Source of the DNA: Streptococcus mitis
Lineage (GTDB): Bacteria; Bacillota; Bacilli; Lactobacillales; Streptococcaceae
Direction: 5' to 3'
DNA length: 64,000 nt
NCBI GenBank assembly: GCA_018364455.1
Contig: JAGZLW010000001.1
Coordinates: 1 to 64,000, forward strand
Positions 51,776 to 61,262 of the stretch are shown piece by piece. Each line of letters opens with the position of its first letter. Within the stretch, counting starts at the first letter, position 1. Both the position numbers and the translations under genes were made by a program. The notes beneath the pieces are model-generated. The model worked only from the letters and a program-made list of their open reading frames with translations. It did no database searches and was not told the DNA's origin.

Positions 51776-51812
51776 TCAAAAACTTCCCCTATAGAAAAGA
51801 GGAAGTTTGATG
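51776..51812 (-). terminator. Intrinsic terminator of ppc
   Basis: AAACTTCCTC / GGGGAAGTTT stem with an AT-rich loop, then TTTG, located between the ppc stop and the T-box promoter. Confidence 0.7.
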
Positions 51813-51816
51813 GGTA

Positions 51817-54513
51817 TCAGCCTGAATTACGCAATCCTGTTGCAATTCCGTTGATGGTTGTATGGATTAATTTTTCTTGATCGCTTGATAATTCTCCACG
51901 ACGTTGACGTTTAATCAACTCCAACTGGATATAGTTGAGGATATTAAAGTAAGGCATACGGTAATCCAAACTTGCTTTCAGATATGGATTTTCAGCCAAG
52001 AGTTCATCATAACCTTCGATAGCCAAGATAACTTCCTTGGTAACTTGCCATTCATTTAGAATAGTCTCATAGATTGCTTTTACTTGATCATCTTCACAAA
52101 GTTTGGCATATTCAAAAGCAATGTTCATATTTGATTTTGACAAGACCATGTCGACATTTGAAAGAAGCGATTGGAAGAAAGGCCAGTTTTGGTACATATC
52201 TCGTAAGATAGCGATATTCTCTGGATTTTTATCGATAAATTCCTTGAAGCTTGAACCAACCCCATACCAACCAGGAAACATGACGCGACTTTGCGACCAT
52301 GAGAATACCCAAGGGATAGCTCGCAAACCACCGATTTCAGTAATCGTCTTACGAGCGGCTGGTCGAGAACCAATATTAAAGCTTGAAATAGCCTTGATTG
52401 GACTTGACTCGAAGAAATAATCATAGAAATGGTCATTACCAAAGACCAAATCACGGTAGATATCATAACTACGGTCCACCACTTGGTCCATAATGGCTTC
52501 ATAACGATTTGAGGTATTGGTATCACTCTTCTTCTGAGTAATCATACGGTTAATGGCCGCTGAAACCAGCATTTCAAGGTTATAGTAAGCAGCGTCTTTG
52601 TTACCGTATTTATTCCCAATTACTTCCCCCTGCTCCGTCAAACGGATACGATCCTTGATAGACTTGAGCGGTTGAGATGTGATGGCTTCATAGGTTGGTC
52701 CACCACCACGACCGACAGTCCCACCACGGCCATGGAAGAAGGTAACCTTAACGCCAAATTCATCTCCAATAGCAGTCAATTGTTGTTGAGCCTTGTAGAG
52801 AGTCCAACATGATGAAAGATAACCACCATCTTTATTACTATCAGAGTAACCAAGCATGATTTCTTGATAGTTATTACGTGAAGCAATCCATTTCTTAGCA
52901 AGAGGAAGAGAAAGGTATTCTCTCATGGTTTCTTCTGAGTGGTCCAAGTCCTCGATTGTTTCAAAGAGAGGAACGATTTGGACACGGGCTCTTTCTTTAT
53001 CAACTAGCCCTACTTCTTTTAACAAGATAGCCAATTCCAACATGTCTGATACGCTAGTTGCATGTGAAATAATGGTTTGACGAATAACATCATCGCCCAA
53101 CTTATCTTTCAACTTACGAGCAGCTTTAAAGATGGCCAATTCTTTTTCAAGTAACTCTGATTTTTCAACATGAGTTGCAGAAAGAATACGTGGATCTTCT
53201 TCCAATTCTTTCAATAGAAGCTGGCATTTTTCTTCTTCACTTAGTTCGCTATAATGAGAATGAATACCTGCTGATTTCAAGAGTTCAGCTACACAGGCTT
53301 CATGAACACTAGAATCTTGACGCATGTCAATAGATGCCAAATAGAAACCAAAAATTTCAACTGCCTGAATCAGCTCAACAAAATCACCAGAAATCAGTGC
53401 TTCACCCTTATTTTCCAAGAGGGAATCACGAATGGTAATTAAATCCTTATAAAAATCATTGGCCGTTTCATAGCGAGCCCCAACTTCCTTATCCTCAATC
53501 AGATAGGTTTTTGTTGCTTGGATTTTTGATTGAATATCAAACAAGGCACGACGGTAAAGCTCTTTTTCACGGTAGATCGAGTTATCCTTGGATTGACGAG
53601 CCATTTCTCTGACTTGCTTGCTGACATTAACAATACTGGTTGAGAGAGAGAATTCACGATAAAGTTGGTAAATTTTTTCATCATAGTAGTTCATGATGAC
53701 TTCACACTGAGTCATAGCAGATTGTTTCAAGGTATCTGCTGTAACAAAAGGATTCCCATCACGGTCTCCACCAATCCACATTCCCATGGTAATTGGTTTA
53801 GGATGTTTCAACTCCAAGCCGTGTTTTTTAGCCAGACGCTTGTACTCAGCAGTCAAATGAGGAACAGCTTTCAGGAATGAACTATTGTAGTATTCCATAA
53901 CATTCGTGATTTCATTGGTTACTTTCAATTTCTTTTCACGAATCATGTCTGTCTGCATGATAATCTCAATGTAACGACGGAGATCATTATGCCATTTTTC
54001 CTTATTAATCAAGCCTAATTTCACATCACGGTACTTACGCAAGAGGGTGTGGATATGGTTGGTCAAATCCAGCATACTCTTACGTTGAACTTGTGTTGGA
54101 TGGGCTGTCAAAACTGGAACAACATTCAAATGTTCTAGAATTTCAACCGCATTTTCTTTTTCTGCAACCATTTTGATTGTTGCTGACAATTTCCCAAGAT
54201 AATCTTGATCGATATTGTTTTGGTGGTTGATTTCATAGGCCAAATCCACGTCTTCTGAAATATTAATCAAGAGAGGCAAGATAGAGAAATAGCGTGAAAT
54301 ATAAGCCATTTCATCATTTGTAAGGCTAGTAACCAATTGGTTCAAGCCTTGATAATCTTCTTGAGTTGATAATTCCTTCAACTGCATGATTTTTTCAAAA
54401 GTTTCTGGGGCAAGCATATTTTTAGTGATATCTTCTAACAATTCTGTTAAAATCAATACTTCTTCTTGCACGACAGCTTTATTACTATAGTTTTCTAATT
54501 TTTGAAGAGACAT
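51817..54513 (-). CDS. ppc: Phosphoenolpyruvate carboxylase
   Basis: 898 residues. The catalytic His is in VLTAHPTQ, the Lys/Arg substrate loops are in MLGYSDSNKDGGY and FHGRGGTVGRGGGP, and the C-terminal FNILNYIQLELIKRQRRGE ends in ATGLRNSG. It carboxylates PEP to oxaloacetate, replenishing aspartate synthesis in an organism with an incomplete TCA cycle. ATG 54513 has AAAGGAT; an in-frame TTG two codons earlier is less well placed. It follows ftsW by 24 nt. Confidence 0.96.
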   Translation of the reverse strand: MSLQKLENYSNKAVVQEEVLILTELLEDITKNMLAPETFEKIMQLKELSTQEDYQGLNQLVTSLTNDEMAYISRYFSILPLLINISEDVDLAYEINHQNNIDQDYLGKLSATIKMVAEKENAVEILEHLNVVPVLTAHPTQVQRKSMLDLTNHIHTLLRKYRDVKLGLINKEKWHNDLRRYIEIIMQTDMIREKKLKVTNEITNVMEYYNSSFLKAVPHLTAEYKRLAKKHGLELKHPKPITMGMWIGGDRDGNPFVTADTLKQSAMTQCEVIMNYYDEKIYQLYREFSLSTSIVNVSKQVREMARQSKDNSIYREKELYRRALFDIQSKIQATKTYLIEDKEVGARYETANDFYKDLITIRDSLLENKGEALISGDFVELIQAVEIFGFYLASIDMRQDSSVHEACVAELLKSAGIHSHYSELSEEEKCQLLLKELEEDPRILSATHVEKSELLEKELAIFKAARKLKDKLGDDVIRQTIISHATSVSDMLELAILLKEVGLVDKERARVQIVPLFETIEDLDHSEETMREYLSLPLAKKWIASRNNYQEIMLGYSDSNKDGGYLSSCWTLYKAQQQLTAIGDEFGVKVTFFHGRGGTVGRGGGPTYEAITSQPLKSIKDRIRLTEQGEVIGNKYGNKDAAYYNLEMLVSAAINRMITQKKSDTNTSNRYEAIMDQVVDRSYDIYRDLVFGNDHFYDYFFESSPIKAISSFNIGSRPAARKTITEIGGLRAIPWVFSWSQSRVMFPGWYGVGSSFKEFIDKNPENIAILRDMYQNWPFFQSLLSNVDMVLSKSNMNIAFEYAKLCEDDQVKAIYETILNEWQVTKEVILAIEGYDELLAENPYLKASLDYRMPYFNILNYIQLELIKRQRRGELSSDQEKLIHTTINGIATGLRNSG

Positions 54514-54537
54514 AGGCAATCCTTTCTACTCTCAGCG

Positions 54538-55761
54538 CTACATATAGTGTGATGAGTGAGCTTCTAACTCCTCATACAATTTGGCACGTTTTTCACTTGC
54601 ATCAATATTTAAGACAAAGGCGATGGCTACAGATAATACCAAAAGACTGTTCCCTCCTTGCGATAAGAAGGGGAAGGTAACTCCTGTTGAGGGAATAATA
54701 CCAGAAATTCCACCGATATTAACAAAGACCTGTACCAACATCATCCCCCCAACTCCAATCGCCATCATGGAATTAAAGGGATTCTTAGCACGAATTCCTA
54801 CTAGGATAATTCGCAAAATGAGGAAAAAGACAAGTGCTAAAATCAAGCTGGCACCCACAAATCCAAACTCTTCAATGACAATTGAAAATACAAAGTCTGT
54901 ATGGGCTTCTGGTAGATAGCCACGTTTTTCGATTGAATTTCCTAAGCCTAGACCAAACCAGCCACCATTGACCATGGCAAAGTAAGAATTTGCAAGTTGG
55001 TGGCCTGCTCCTGCCAAATCAGCAAAGGGATTAAAATAGGCGCTGAAACGTTTAGCCACATATCCAAATACTGGAACTTTTGAAAACTTATCAACCCCTA
55101 TCATATCAATAGCTGTTAAGGAAAGAGCCGAAACTCCAAACAAAAGACCGATAAAGGCTATAAACCAACGATGAGCAATCCCACTAACTGTATACATAAT
55201 CAAGGCAACCAAAGCTAGGATAGTAGCATTCCCCAAATCTGGGAAAATAGCCAGACTTCCTATCATTACCAAGAGGACAAAGCGCCAATCATTAAAAGCA
55301 CGAGGAATCCATTGATTTTGAGTTAAAACTTGGAAATCATAAACAGCAATTTCATCCTGTTGTTTTGAAAAACGTTGAGCCAAGTACCAGACGATAATAA
55401 TCTTCAAATACTCAGCTGGCTGAATGGTCAAAGGTCCTACTGATATCCAACCATAGGCTCCATTAACTGGCGTACCAATTAAGCGAGCCAGAGCTAATAG
55501 AATTAGCTCAATAAACATAACAATAAATAAAAGTCGTTCTTTTCTTAAAAAATTTAGTTTCAGCTTATATATCAAGGCAATCAATATTAAACTAAAGCCC
55601 CAAAACATTCCCTGACTTCGAACTAATTGCAGGGCACTTTTACCTTCTTCGATAAGAATGGCACTGGTTGTAGAATAAACTACAATCAAGCCCAAAATAG
55701 ATAAAAGTAAATAAGGAACTAGGATAGAATAGTTTAATAGGTGCCTCTTACTAATCTTCAT
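54538..55761 (-). CDS. ftsW: Septal peptidoglycan glycosyltransferase FtsW
   Basis: 407 residues, SEDS family, about ten membrane helices. PLTIQPAEYLKI (with the catalytic-region Asp/Glu environment), FPDLGNATI and LVQVFVNIGGISGIIPSTG are SEDS signatures. It polymerises septal glycan with PBP2x. It is directly upstream of ppc, the same pairing I recall in pneumococcus. Confidence 0.94.
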   Translation of the reverse strand: MKISKRHLLNYSILVPYLLLSILGLIVVYSTTSAILIEEGKSALQLVRSQGMFWGFSLILIALIYKLKLNFLRKERLLFIVMFIELILLALARLIGTPVNGAYGWISVGPLTIQPAEYLKIIIVWYLAQRFSKQQDEIAVYDFQVLTQNQWIPRAFNDWRFVLLVMIGSLAIFPDLGNATILALVALIMYTVSGIAHRWFIAFIGLLFGVSALSLTAIDMIGVDKFSKVPVFGYVAKRFSAYFNPFADLAGAGHQLANSYFAMVNGGWFGLGLGNSIEKRGYLPEAHTDFVFSIVIEEFGFVGASLILALVFFLILRIILVGIRAKNPFNSMMAIGVGGMMLVQVFVNIGGISGIIPSTGVTFPFLSQGGNSLLVLSVAIAFVLNIDASEKRAKLYEELEAHSSHYM

Positions 55762-55892
55762 AGTATCACCAATCTAATGAGAACAAAAAAATGATTCCCA
55801 AATTCCGTTTATTTTCTAGTTTTGATTGCTATTATACCATTTTTTCCGAAAGAAAAAAACTCTTATCCATCAGATAGACCATTTTTGTCATA

Positions 55893-55918
55893 AGAAAAAG
55901 AGCACTTGGCCCTTTTCT
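55893..55918 (-). terminator. Intrinsic terminator of prsA
   Basis: Minus strand AAAAGGGC / GCTCTTTT (one G-U pair) with a short loop, then TTCTTAT. It sits 3 nt after the prsA stop. Confidence 0.65.
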
Positions 55919-55921
55919 GTT

Positions 55922-56860
55922 TTATTCTTTTGATGAACTGCTTGAGCTTGAATCTCCGCCACCAATATATTGGGTAAAGATATTTTGGAAGGCTTGGTCC
56001 TTAACCTTGATATTAGCTGCTTGCAATTCTTTTCCGATAATGCTTTGAACAAATGTTGAATCATTTTGTTTTTGAGTCAAGATAACAGTTTTTAATTTTT
56101 CTTTGTAGTCATCAATATTAGATGATTTTTCTGTTTTCTTAATGAGTTTTACAATGTAATATTGGCTACTGTAGGCTTGTGTACCAGTTGCTGTGATCAC
56201 ATCAGAAATGCCATTTACATCTAAAGCGAAAGCGGCTTTTTTAACTTGTTCTGGTACTTCTGTTGAAGCAGAATCAAAGGTGATTTCTCCACCATTCGCT
56301 TTAGTTTTCTCATCCGTTGAGTTATCTTTAGCTAATTGAGCAAAGTCTGCATCACTAGCTTTGGCTTTTTCGAGAACTTCTTTGGCCTTATCTTCATTAT
56401 CAAGACGGATGATTTGAACCGTTACATCTGGAGTGTACTCATCAAAGGCTTTCTTATAAGCATCATCTGTCAATTCAGCTTCTGCTGCCTTCTTAACTGC
56501 CAACTCAACTAATTTACTTGTACGAATTTGAGCTTTACGTGTTTCAAGGGTCATTCCTGCTTGTGACAAGACACGTTGGTAGTTCTCACCATATTGTTTT
56601 TCTTCTTCGGCAATCGTGTCGTTGACTTCTTTGTCATCTACTTCTGAGCCATATTGCTTCTCAAATACTTTTTGGATAGTCAAGTTCAACAACACTTGTT
56701 GGGCTGAAGGATTGCTTTTCACTTGCTCATAAAATTGATGTTCTGTGATGACATCTCCTTTCATGCTGATAAGGTCTGCCCCTTCTGAACCTTTCGAACA
56801 AGCTGCTAAAGTTGCTACTGATAATAGTGTAATGGCACCTGCCAATAGTTTTTTCTTCAT
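55922..56860 (-). CDS. prsA: Foldase lipoprotein PrsA
   Basis: 312 residues. The signal peptide has lipobox TLAAC (Cys21). An N-terminal chaperone-like region is followed by a parvulin PPIase domain (about 150-245, with ADFAQLAKDNS and NGGEITFDSA), then a C-terminal helix and Ser-rich tail. It folds secreted proteins outside the membrane, including virulence and wall enzymes. The RBS AAAGGAGT precedes ATG 56860. Monocistronic, with a terminator right after. Confidence 0.93.
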   Translation of the reverse strand: MKKKLLAGAITLLSVATLAACSKGSEGADLISMKGDVITEHQFYEQVKSNPSAQQVLLNLTIQKVFEKQYGSEVDDKEVNDTIAEEEKQYGENYQRVLSQAGMTLETRKAQIRTSKLVELAVKKAAEAELTDDAYKKAFDEYTPDVTVQIIRLDNEDKAKEVLEKAKASDADFAQLAKDNSTDEKTKANGGEITFDSASTEVPEQVKKAAFALDVNGISDVITATGTQAYSSQYYIVKLIKKTEKSSNIDDYKEKLKTVILTQKQNDSTFVQSIIGKELQAANIKVKDQAFQNIFTQYIGGGDSSSSSSSKE

Positions 56861-56926
56861 GTCTACTCCTTTGAGATAAGTGTTACTCTATCTATTTTAC
56901 TATATTTTCTTAAATTATTCTGAAAA

Positions 56927-57640
56927 TCATTCGCTAACAGGCAATTGAACGTCTGCTACATTTTTACGAAGCATGAGAATGCCGTCCCCTAAAGGTACTA
57001 ATGTTGCAGTGAGTCCTGGATTATCTAAGGTTGCATCAAATAATCTTTGAAGGCCACGATAAATGGTTCGCTGGCCACGACGAACCTCCATAATGTCCTT
57101 GGCAACATCACCACCTTGGAAAATATCATCCAAGACAACCACGCCTCCAACGTCCAAGTGTTTGAGGATTTCTGGCAGAAAGACGATATATTTAGACTTG
57201 GCAGAATCCATAAAGACAAAATCATAGGACTCTGTCAAGGTTGATAAGACATCTACCGCATCTCCTTCTAAAAGCGTGATTTGCTTACGACTGTCAAACT
57301 GGGCAAAATTTTCCTTGGCAAATCCAATCATCTCTGGATTGCGGTCAATTGTTGTAATTTTGGCATCTGGCGCATGTTCTGCCATCAAGAGGGCAGAAAA
57401 ACCGATAGCCGTCCCAATTTCCAGTATGTTTTTAGGTTGCATGGTTTCCATGAGAAAACGGAAATAAGCAACCGTTTCATGGGGGATGATGGGAATATTT
57501 TCCTTGTGAGCAAAGTCTTCCAATTCTTTCAGGGAACCTGTGACTTGCTTTTGACGCTGACGCATCAAGTCAACAATTTCTTCCTTGACGACAGGGCGAC
57601 GCATGTTATGGTTGGCATTCTTACTATACGATTCAACCAT
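56927..57640 (-). CDS. SAM-dependent O-methyltransferase (class I, catechol-OMT-like)
   Basis: 237 residues. Motif I ILEIGTAIGFSALLMA binds SAM, then ITTIDRNPEM, LLEGDAVDVL and FVFMDSAKSKY (metal-binding Asp), and VVLDDIFQGG. This family includes bacterial O-methyltransferases and tRNA hydroxyuridine TrmR; in Bacillus TrmR methylates 5-hydroxyuridine in tRNA, so that role is possible. ATG 57640 follows the pepF stop by one base; the RBS is weak, suggesting coupling. Confidence 0.88.
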   Translation of the reverse strand: MVESYSKNANHNMRRPVVKEEIVDLMRQRQKQVTGSLKELEDFAHKENIPIIPHETVAYFRFLMETMQPKNILEIGTAIGFSALLMAEHAPDAKITTIDRNPEMIGFAKENFAQFDSRKQITLLEGDAVDVLSTLTESYDFVFMDSAKSKYIVFLPEILKHLDVGGVVVLDDIFQGGDVAKDIMEVRRGQRTIYRGLQRLFDATLDNPGLTATLVPLGDGILMLRKNVADVQLPVSE

Positions 57641-57641
57641 C

Positions 57642-59444
57642 TTATGCCAATCCCAATTTTTCAACAAGGGCTTCAAACTCATTCAAACGACGTTCAAAGA
57701 CTGCAAAGGCATCGTTGAGATAGTCTTCCTTCTCCATATCAACACCAGCTTTTCTCATGACATTAAGTGGATAGTCAGATTTACCTGCCTTGAGGTAGTC
57801 GATATAGCGCTCACGGTCTTCTTGACTACCATGGACAATTTTTTCAGCCAGGGCTGAAGCTGCTGCAAAGCCTGTTGAATATTGATATACATAATAGTTA
57901 TAGTAGAAGTGTGGGATGCGGGCCCACTCGTATTGGATTTCAGGATTGTCTTCCTTACTCAAACCATAATACTCTTGGTTCAAGTTTGCGTAGAGTTTAT
58001 TTAGGAAATCGCTTGTCAAGACTTCCCCATTTTGATCCGCTTGGTGAATAGCGTGTTCAAACTCGGCAAATTGAGTTTGGCGGAAAACTGTTCCACGGAA
58101 ACCATCTAGGAAGTTATTGAGAATAGCAAAGCGCGTTGCGTCGTCTTCCACTTCTTCCAATAATTTCTCCGTCAAGATATTTTCATTGGTAGTTGAAGCG
58201 ATCTCAGCCAAGAAGATAGAATAATCTCCGTAAACATAAGGCTGCGTTTCACGAGTATAGCTTGAATGCATACTGTGACCTGTTTCATGAACAAGAGTAA
58301 AGAGATTGTCTAGATTATCCTGCCAGTTAAGAAGCATGAAGGCATTGGTATCGTAAGAACCACCAGAATAGGCCCCTGAACGCTTGCCTTGGTTTTCGTA
58401 AACATCAATCCAACGCTCACTGAAGGCACGTTTAACACGGCTCAAGTAATCCTCTCCCAATACTGCCAAGGCATCTTCTGCTTTTTTCAAGGCTTCTTGG
58501 TAGGTAAAGCTATATTCAACAGATGAAAGCGGTGTGTAGACATCGTACATCTTGAGGTCTGAAATTCCCAAAATCTTTGAACGAAGCTCAAGGTAACGAT
58601 GCAAGAGTGGCAAATGCTTGCGAACTGCTGCTACCAAATTGTCATAAACACTTTCTGGAACAAAATTCGCTGCGAGGGCTGCATGACGAGCACTCTTGTA
58701 GTTGCGAACTTTTGCACGATAGTTTTGAACCTTAACATTGGTTTGCAAGGTTTTGGCATAAGTATGTTGGAATTGCTCATAAGTCGCATAAAGTGCTTGA
58801 TAGGCCCCACGGCGAACCTCACGATTTTTAGACTCCATCAGACGTGTGTAAGTCCCATGAGAAAGCTGCACTTCCTTACCATCATCGTCAAGAACATAAG
58901 GGAACACAATATCCGCATTGTCCAAGATAGCGAAAGTTTCACTTGCCGAACCAAAGATTTCACCAGCTCCAGCCAATAATTCTTCTTCGCGTTGTGAAAG
59001 AACGTGATCCTTGCCTTGCAAAAGCTTGTCAAAATAGTGTTGATAAACCTGCAATTTTGGTTGAGCTTCTAAAAAGTCAGCATACTGCTTTTCGCTAATC
59101 TCCATAAATTCAGGTTCATAGAATGAAAAGGCTTGGTCTAACTGGCTGTAGAGTGTCATGGCTTTAGCATAGTACTCTTGGTACTTGGCTTCACGTGTAT
59201 CCTGGTCATTTTTCATATGAGCATAAACGTAAAGCTTCTCCATCTGGCGTTCCATTTCAAGAGAAAATTCAGTAATTTCTAGTAGGCTATCCGCACTATC
59301 CAAGAGATGGCCTTCATACTGGGCTACTGTCTCCAATTGTTCTGTTAAATCTTTTAAGGCTTCTTCCCAAGCCTGGTCAGTTGGGTAGATCGTTGATAGA
59401 TCCCATGTATCTTTTTCATTTATTTCATGTCTTTGTAATACCAT
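57642..59444 (-). CDS. pepF: Oligoendopeptidase F
   Basis: 600-residue M3 metallopeptidase. The zinc motif HETGH (in FTLVHETGHSMHSSYTR) has the downstream Glu in FLAEIASTTNE. An N-terminal PepF domain is included. It cleaves peptides of about 7-17 residues in the cytosol. Cotranscription with coiA and the methyltransferase matches the pneumococcal coiA-pepF neighbourhood. It starts 18 nt after coiA. Confidence 0.95.
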   Translation of the reverse strand: MVLQRHEINEKDTWDLSTIYPTDQAWEEALKDLTEQLETVAQYEGHLLDSADSLLEITEFSLEMERQMEKLYVYAHMKNDQDTREAKYQEYYAKAMTLYSQLDQAFSFYEPEFMEISEKQYADFLEAQPKLQVYQHYFDKLLQGKDHVLSQREEELLAGAGEIFGSASETFAILDNADIVFPYVLDDDGKEVQLSHGTYTRLMESKNREVRRGAYQALYATYEQFQHTYAKTLQTNVKVQNYRAKVRNYKSARHAALAANFVPESVYDNLVAAVRKHLPLLHRYLELRSKILGISDLKMYDVYTPLSSVEYSFTYQEALKKAEDALAVLGEDYLSRVKRAFSERWIDVYENQGKRSGAYSGGSYDTNAFMLLNWQDNLDNLFTLVHETGHSMHSSYTRETQPYVYGDYSIFLAEIASTTNENILTEKLLEEVEDDATRFAILNNFLDGFRGTVFRQTQFAEFEHAIHQADQNGEVLTSDFLNKLYANLNQEYYGLSKEDNPEIQYEWARIPHFYYNYYVYQYSTGFAAASALAEKIVHGSQEDRERYIDYLKAGKSDYPLNVMRKAGVDMEKEDYLNDAFAVFERRLNEFEALVEKLGLA

Positions 59445-59462
59445 TAGATTCCTCCATCCTTT

Positions 59463-60416
59463 CTATTCTACCATATTTTTTAAGAAATATTGCTGATAAA
59501 AGGCTGGTGGATAGAGCTTTTGCCAATCATTTTGAGGATTTCTTTGGTAATAGGTTTGAAAATACTTATAATAGCTAGTCAAATCTTGCTTAATCTGACA
59601 AAACTCACCTACTAGTGGTCGAATTTGTGGATACCATTCTTTCAGCCCATAATTCAGGACATTTTCTCCCTTTTGATAGGCTTCTGCTTGTTCTTTCATC
59701 CAAATAGGATTTTGATAATAGAGTTGTTGCCGGATATAGCGACAGATGTCCTTGTCCTGAGAAACTGTAAAATGAGATATTTTTTGTTTCTTATAGGGAA
59801 AACGTAATATCTCCAGTAGACTACCGTGACCATATGGAAATTCCTTGATTTGATAATAGAGTCTGCCGCGGAGATCCTGATGAATGAGATATTTAAGCCT
59901 TAAAACCTGTTTTTCCTTGTCTAATTCCCAAACATAAAATCCCATGTTGTGACTGAAATAGAGAAACCCTTGTTGTAAACGAGTCAACCGCTCCTTGAGC
60001 CACAGTTTTTCTCCCAACAACCACAGTACTTGGTAACCCTGACTACGATAACCCTCACTACGCTCCTTAAGAATTTTTTGAGGCAAGGGACTACATTGAA
60101 CCTCTAAAGCTAGATTGCCATTTACAAATACATCCGCAATCTGTTTAAGCTCTGGAAGAGGGTATTCTAATAGCACCTCTGCCTCTTTTTTCAACCAGTG
60201 ATAAAGGGATTCTTTATTTGCCAGGTGTTCTGGACTTTCATTTTCAGAGGAAAAATCACAGTCTTTTAAGGTTTTGTGGGCAAAATGGGTCCGTACACTT
60301 GATCCTTGACGCAAACGGAGCTGACCTCCACAAGCTGGGCAAGTGTAGGCTTGCTTCTCAAGCTTATCCTCTAACACATTTACCAATTCTCCCCTAGCAT
60401 CTCTCGCAACAAACAT
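59463..60416 (-). CDS. coiA: Competence protein CoiA
   Basis: 317 residues. The N-terminal zinc-ribbon-like CPACGGQLRLRQG precedes a nuclease-like core with THFAH, IADVFVNGNLALEVQCSPLP (PD-D/E-x-K fold) and QVLWLLG. CoiA is a late competence protein needed for recombination of incoming DNA with RecA and DprA. AAAGGAGGGAA precedes ATG 60416. A competence box lies 22 nt upstream of the start codon, indicating ComX control. Confidence 0.94.
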   Translation of the reverse strand: MFVARDARGELVNVLEDKLEKQAYTCPACGGQLRLRQGSSVRTHFAHKTLKDCDFSSENESPEHLANKESLYHWLKKEAEVLLEYPLPELKQIADVFVNGNLALEVQCSPLPQKILKERSEGYRSQGYQVLWLLGEKLWLKERLTRLQQGFLYFSHNMGFYVWELDKEKQVLRLKYLIHQDLRGRLYYQIKEFPYGHGSLLEILRFPYKKQKISHFTVSQDKDICRYIRQQLYYQNPIWMKEQAEAYQKGENVLNYGLKEWYPQIRPLVGEFCQIKQDLTSYYKYFQTYYQRNPQNDWQKLYPPAFYQQYFLKNMVE

Positions 60417-60437
60417 GATTTCCCTCCTTTTCTATAT

Positions 60438-60445
60438 TATTCGAA
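60438..60445 (-). promoter_or_regulatory. ComX competence box of coiA
   Basis: Minus strand TTCGAATA, 7 of 8 matches to the combox TACGAATA, behind a T-rich tract, 22 nt before the coiA ATG. Confidence 0.8.
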
Positions 60446-60457
60446 AAAAAAGAAAAA

Positions 60458-60480
60458 AGATCAGGAAATTTCCTAATCTT
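60458..60480 (-). terminator. Terminator of hicBA
   Basis: Minus strand AGATTAGG-AAATTT-CCTGATCT hairpin (one mismatch) followed by TTTTTTC and a further T-run, just after the hicB stop. Confidence 0.78.
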
Positions 60481-60495
60481 CATCACTCTATAATT

Positions 60496-60873
60496 TTAGA
60501 GTTGCAAGCGACTTTCAAGAGCTTGTGTCCGCACTTCAGAATAGTTCACTTTCTCACGATCTGCAAGTCTGACTAGCCACTCTGGAACCGTAACATTTTT
60601 TCGAATCGCTTTATTATTATTCACGAAAGGCAAGGGATTGACCTGAATCAAAGTCACAAATCCATCAGAAGCTTTTAACATAGAAATGTCACTAGGAGTA
60701 GGCAGAGCCAGTCCTTCATCAATATAAGAAGCTAAAACACTCTCAAGCATTTCCAGAGCATTTTTCATTGCAAGTTCAATCGTTGCTCCTTCAGTCCCGC
60801 CTCCAAACTCCGGAAATTCAATCCAGTATCCAGTACCTTCTTTATGAAAAATAGCAGGATAAGATTTTAGCAT
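60496..60873 (-). CDS. hicB: HicB-type antitoxin
   Basis: 125 residues. An N-terminal HicB partial RNase H-like fold (YPAIFHKEGTGYWIEFPEFG) and a C-terminal ribbon-helix-helix DNA-binding part (KNVTVPEWLVRLADREKVNY) are present. HicB neutralises HicA and represses the operon. ATG 60873 has GGAGGT. The partner hicA lies directly upstream but is interrupted by a BOX element. The antitoxin frame is intact. Confidence 0.9.
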   Translation of the reverse strand: MLKSYPAIFHKEGTGYWIEFPEFGGGTEGATIELAMKNALEMLESVLASYIDEGLALPTPSDISMLKASDGFVTLIQVNPLPFVNNNKAIRKNVTVPEWLVRLADREKVNYSEVRTQALESRLQL

Positions 60874-60900
60874 AATACACCTCCACAATTTCCAAATCAA

Positions 60901-61195
60901 CTACAATCCCAAATCTTTTAATATTTTTCTCTCTAAACCTTTTCCTAGATCATCATTACCGTGAACTGGAATAGTGACAAGATAGGGAACCCCTTCTTTC
61001 TTAAAATGATGATGACTTCCTCTCTTACGAACTTCAAACCATCCATTTGCAAGAGCTAATACTCTTCGAAAATCAAATTCAAACCACGTCAGCTTCTCCT
61101 TGACGTACTCAAGTACAGCCTGCGGTCAGCTTCCTAGTTTGCTCTTTGATTTTCATTGAGTATAATTTTACCATTTCCTTACCTGTGATTGGCAT
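60901..61195 (-). pseudogene. hicA: HicA-type mRNA interferase split by a BOX insertion
   Basis: The start is ATG 61195 (MPITGKEMVKL), then the frame runs into the BOX and stops at a TGA inside it. After the BOX the frame resumes ALANGWFEVRKRGSHHHFKK to a TAG at 60901, including the catalytic His region GSHHHF. Removing 103 bp (61060-61162) restores one open frame of 63 residues, the usual HicA size. Inactive as read; precise excision would restore it. AAAGGT is a possible RBS. Confidence 0.88.
61059..61163. repeat. BOX element (A-C type) inside hicA
   Basis: About 105 bp from ATACTCTTCGAAAATC to GATTTTCATTGAGTAT, lacking boxB, like the copy near ciaR. It is flanked by a TA duplication in the hicA frame. 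Confidence 0.92.
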
Positions 61196-61218
61196 GTATG
61201 GTTACCTTTCTAGCTGAA

Positions 61219-61247
61219 ATTATACTTATAATGCGTATTTTTGTCAA
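61219..61247 (-). promoter_or_regulatory. Consensus SigA promoter of hicAB
   Basis: -35 TTGACA (61242-61247), 17 nt, -10 TATAAT (61219-61224): a full consensus. The -10 is part of the palindrome ATTATACTTATAAT, a possible HicB operator. Confidence 0.85.
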
Positions 61248-61262
61248 TTCTTCTATCTTATC

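Larger units (their letters stand above)
60438..60483. repeat. Flanking direct repeat, copy at coiA
   Basis: 46 bp: combox plus A-run plus hairpin GATCAGGAAATTTCCTAATC plus TTCAT. Nearly identical to 61263-61310, with two substitutions and a 2-nt length difference in the A-run. Together the copies bracket the hicBA locus. Confidence 0.85.

Noticed and set aside
61059..61195. Functional truncated HicA ending in the BOX
   Set aside because: Only the first 11 residues are HicA; the rest is BOX-encoded and lacks the catalytic His, so it cannot be a working toxin.
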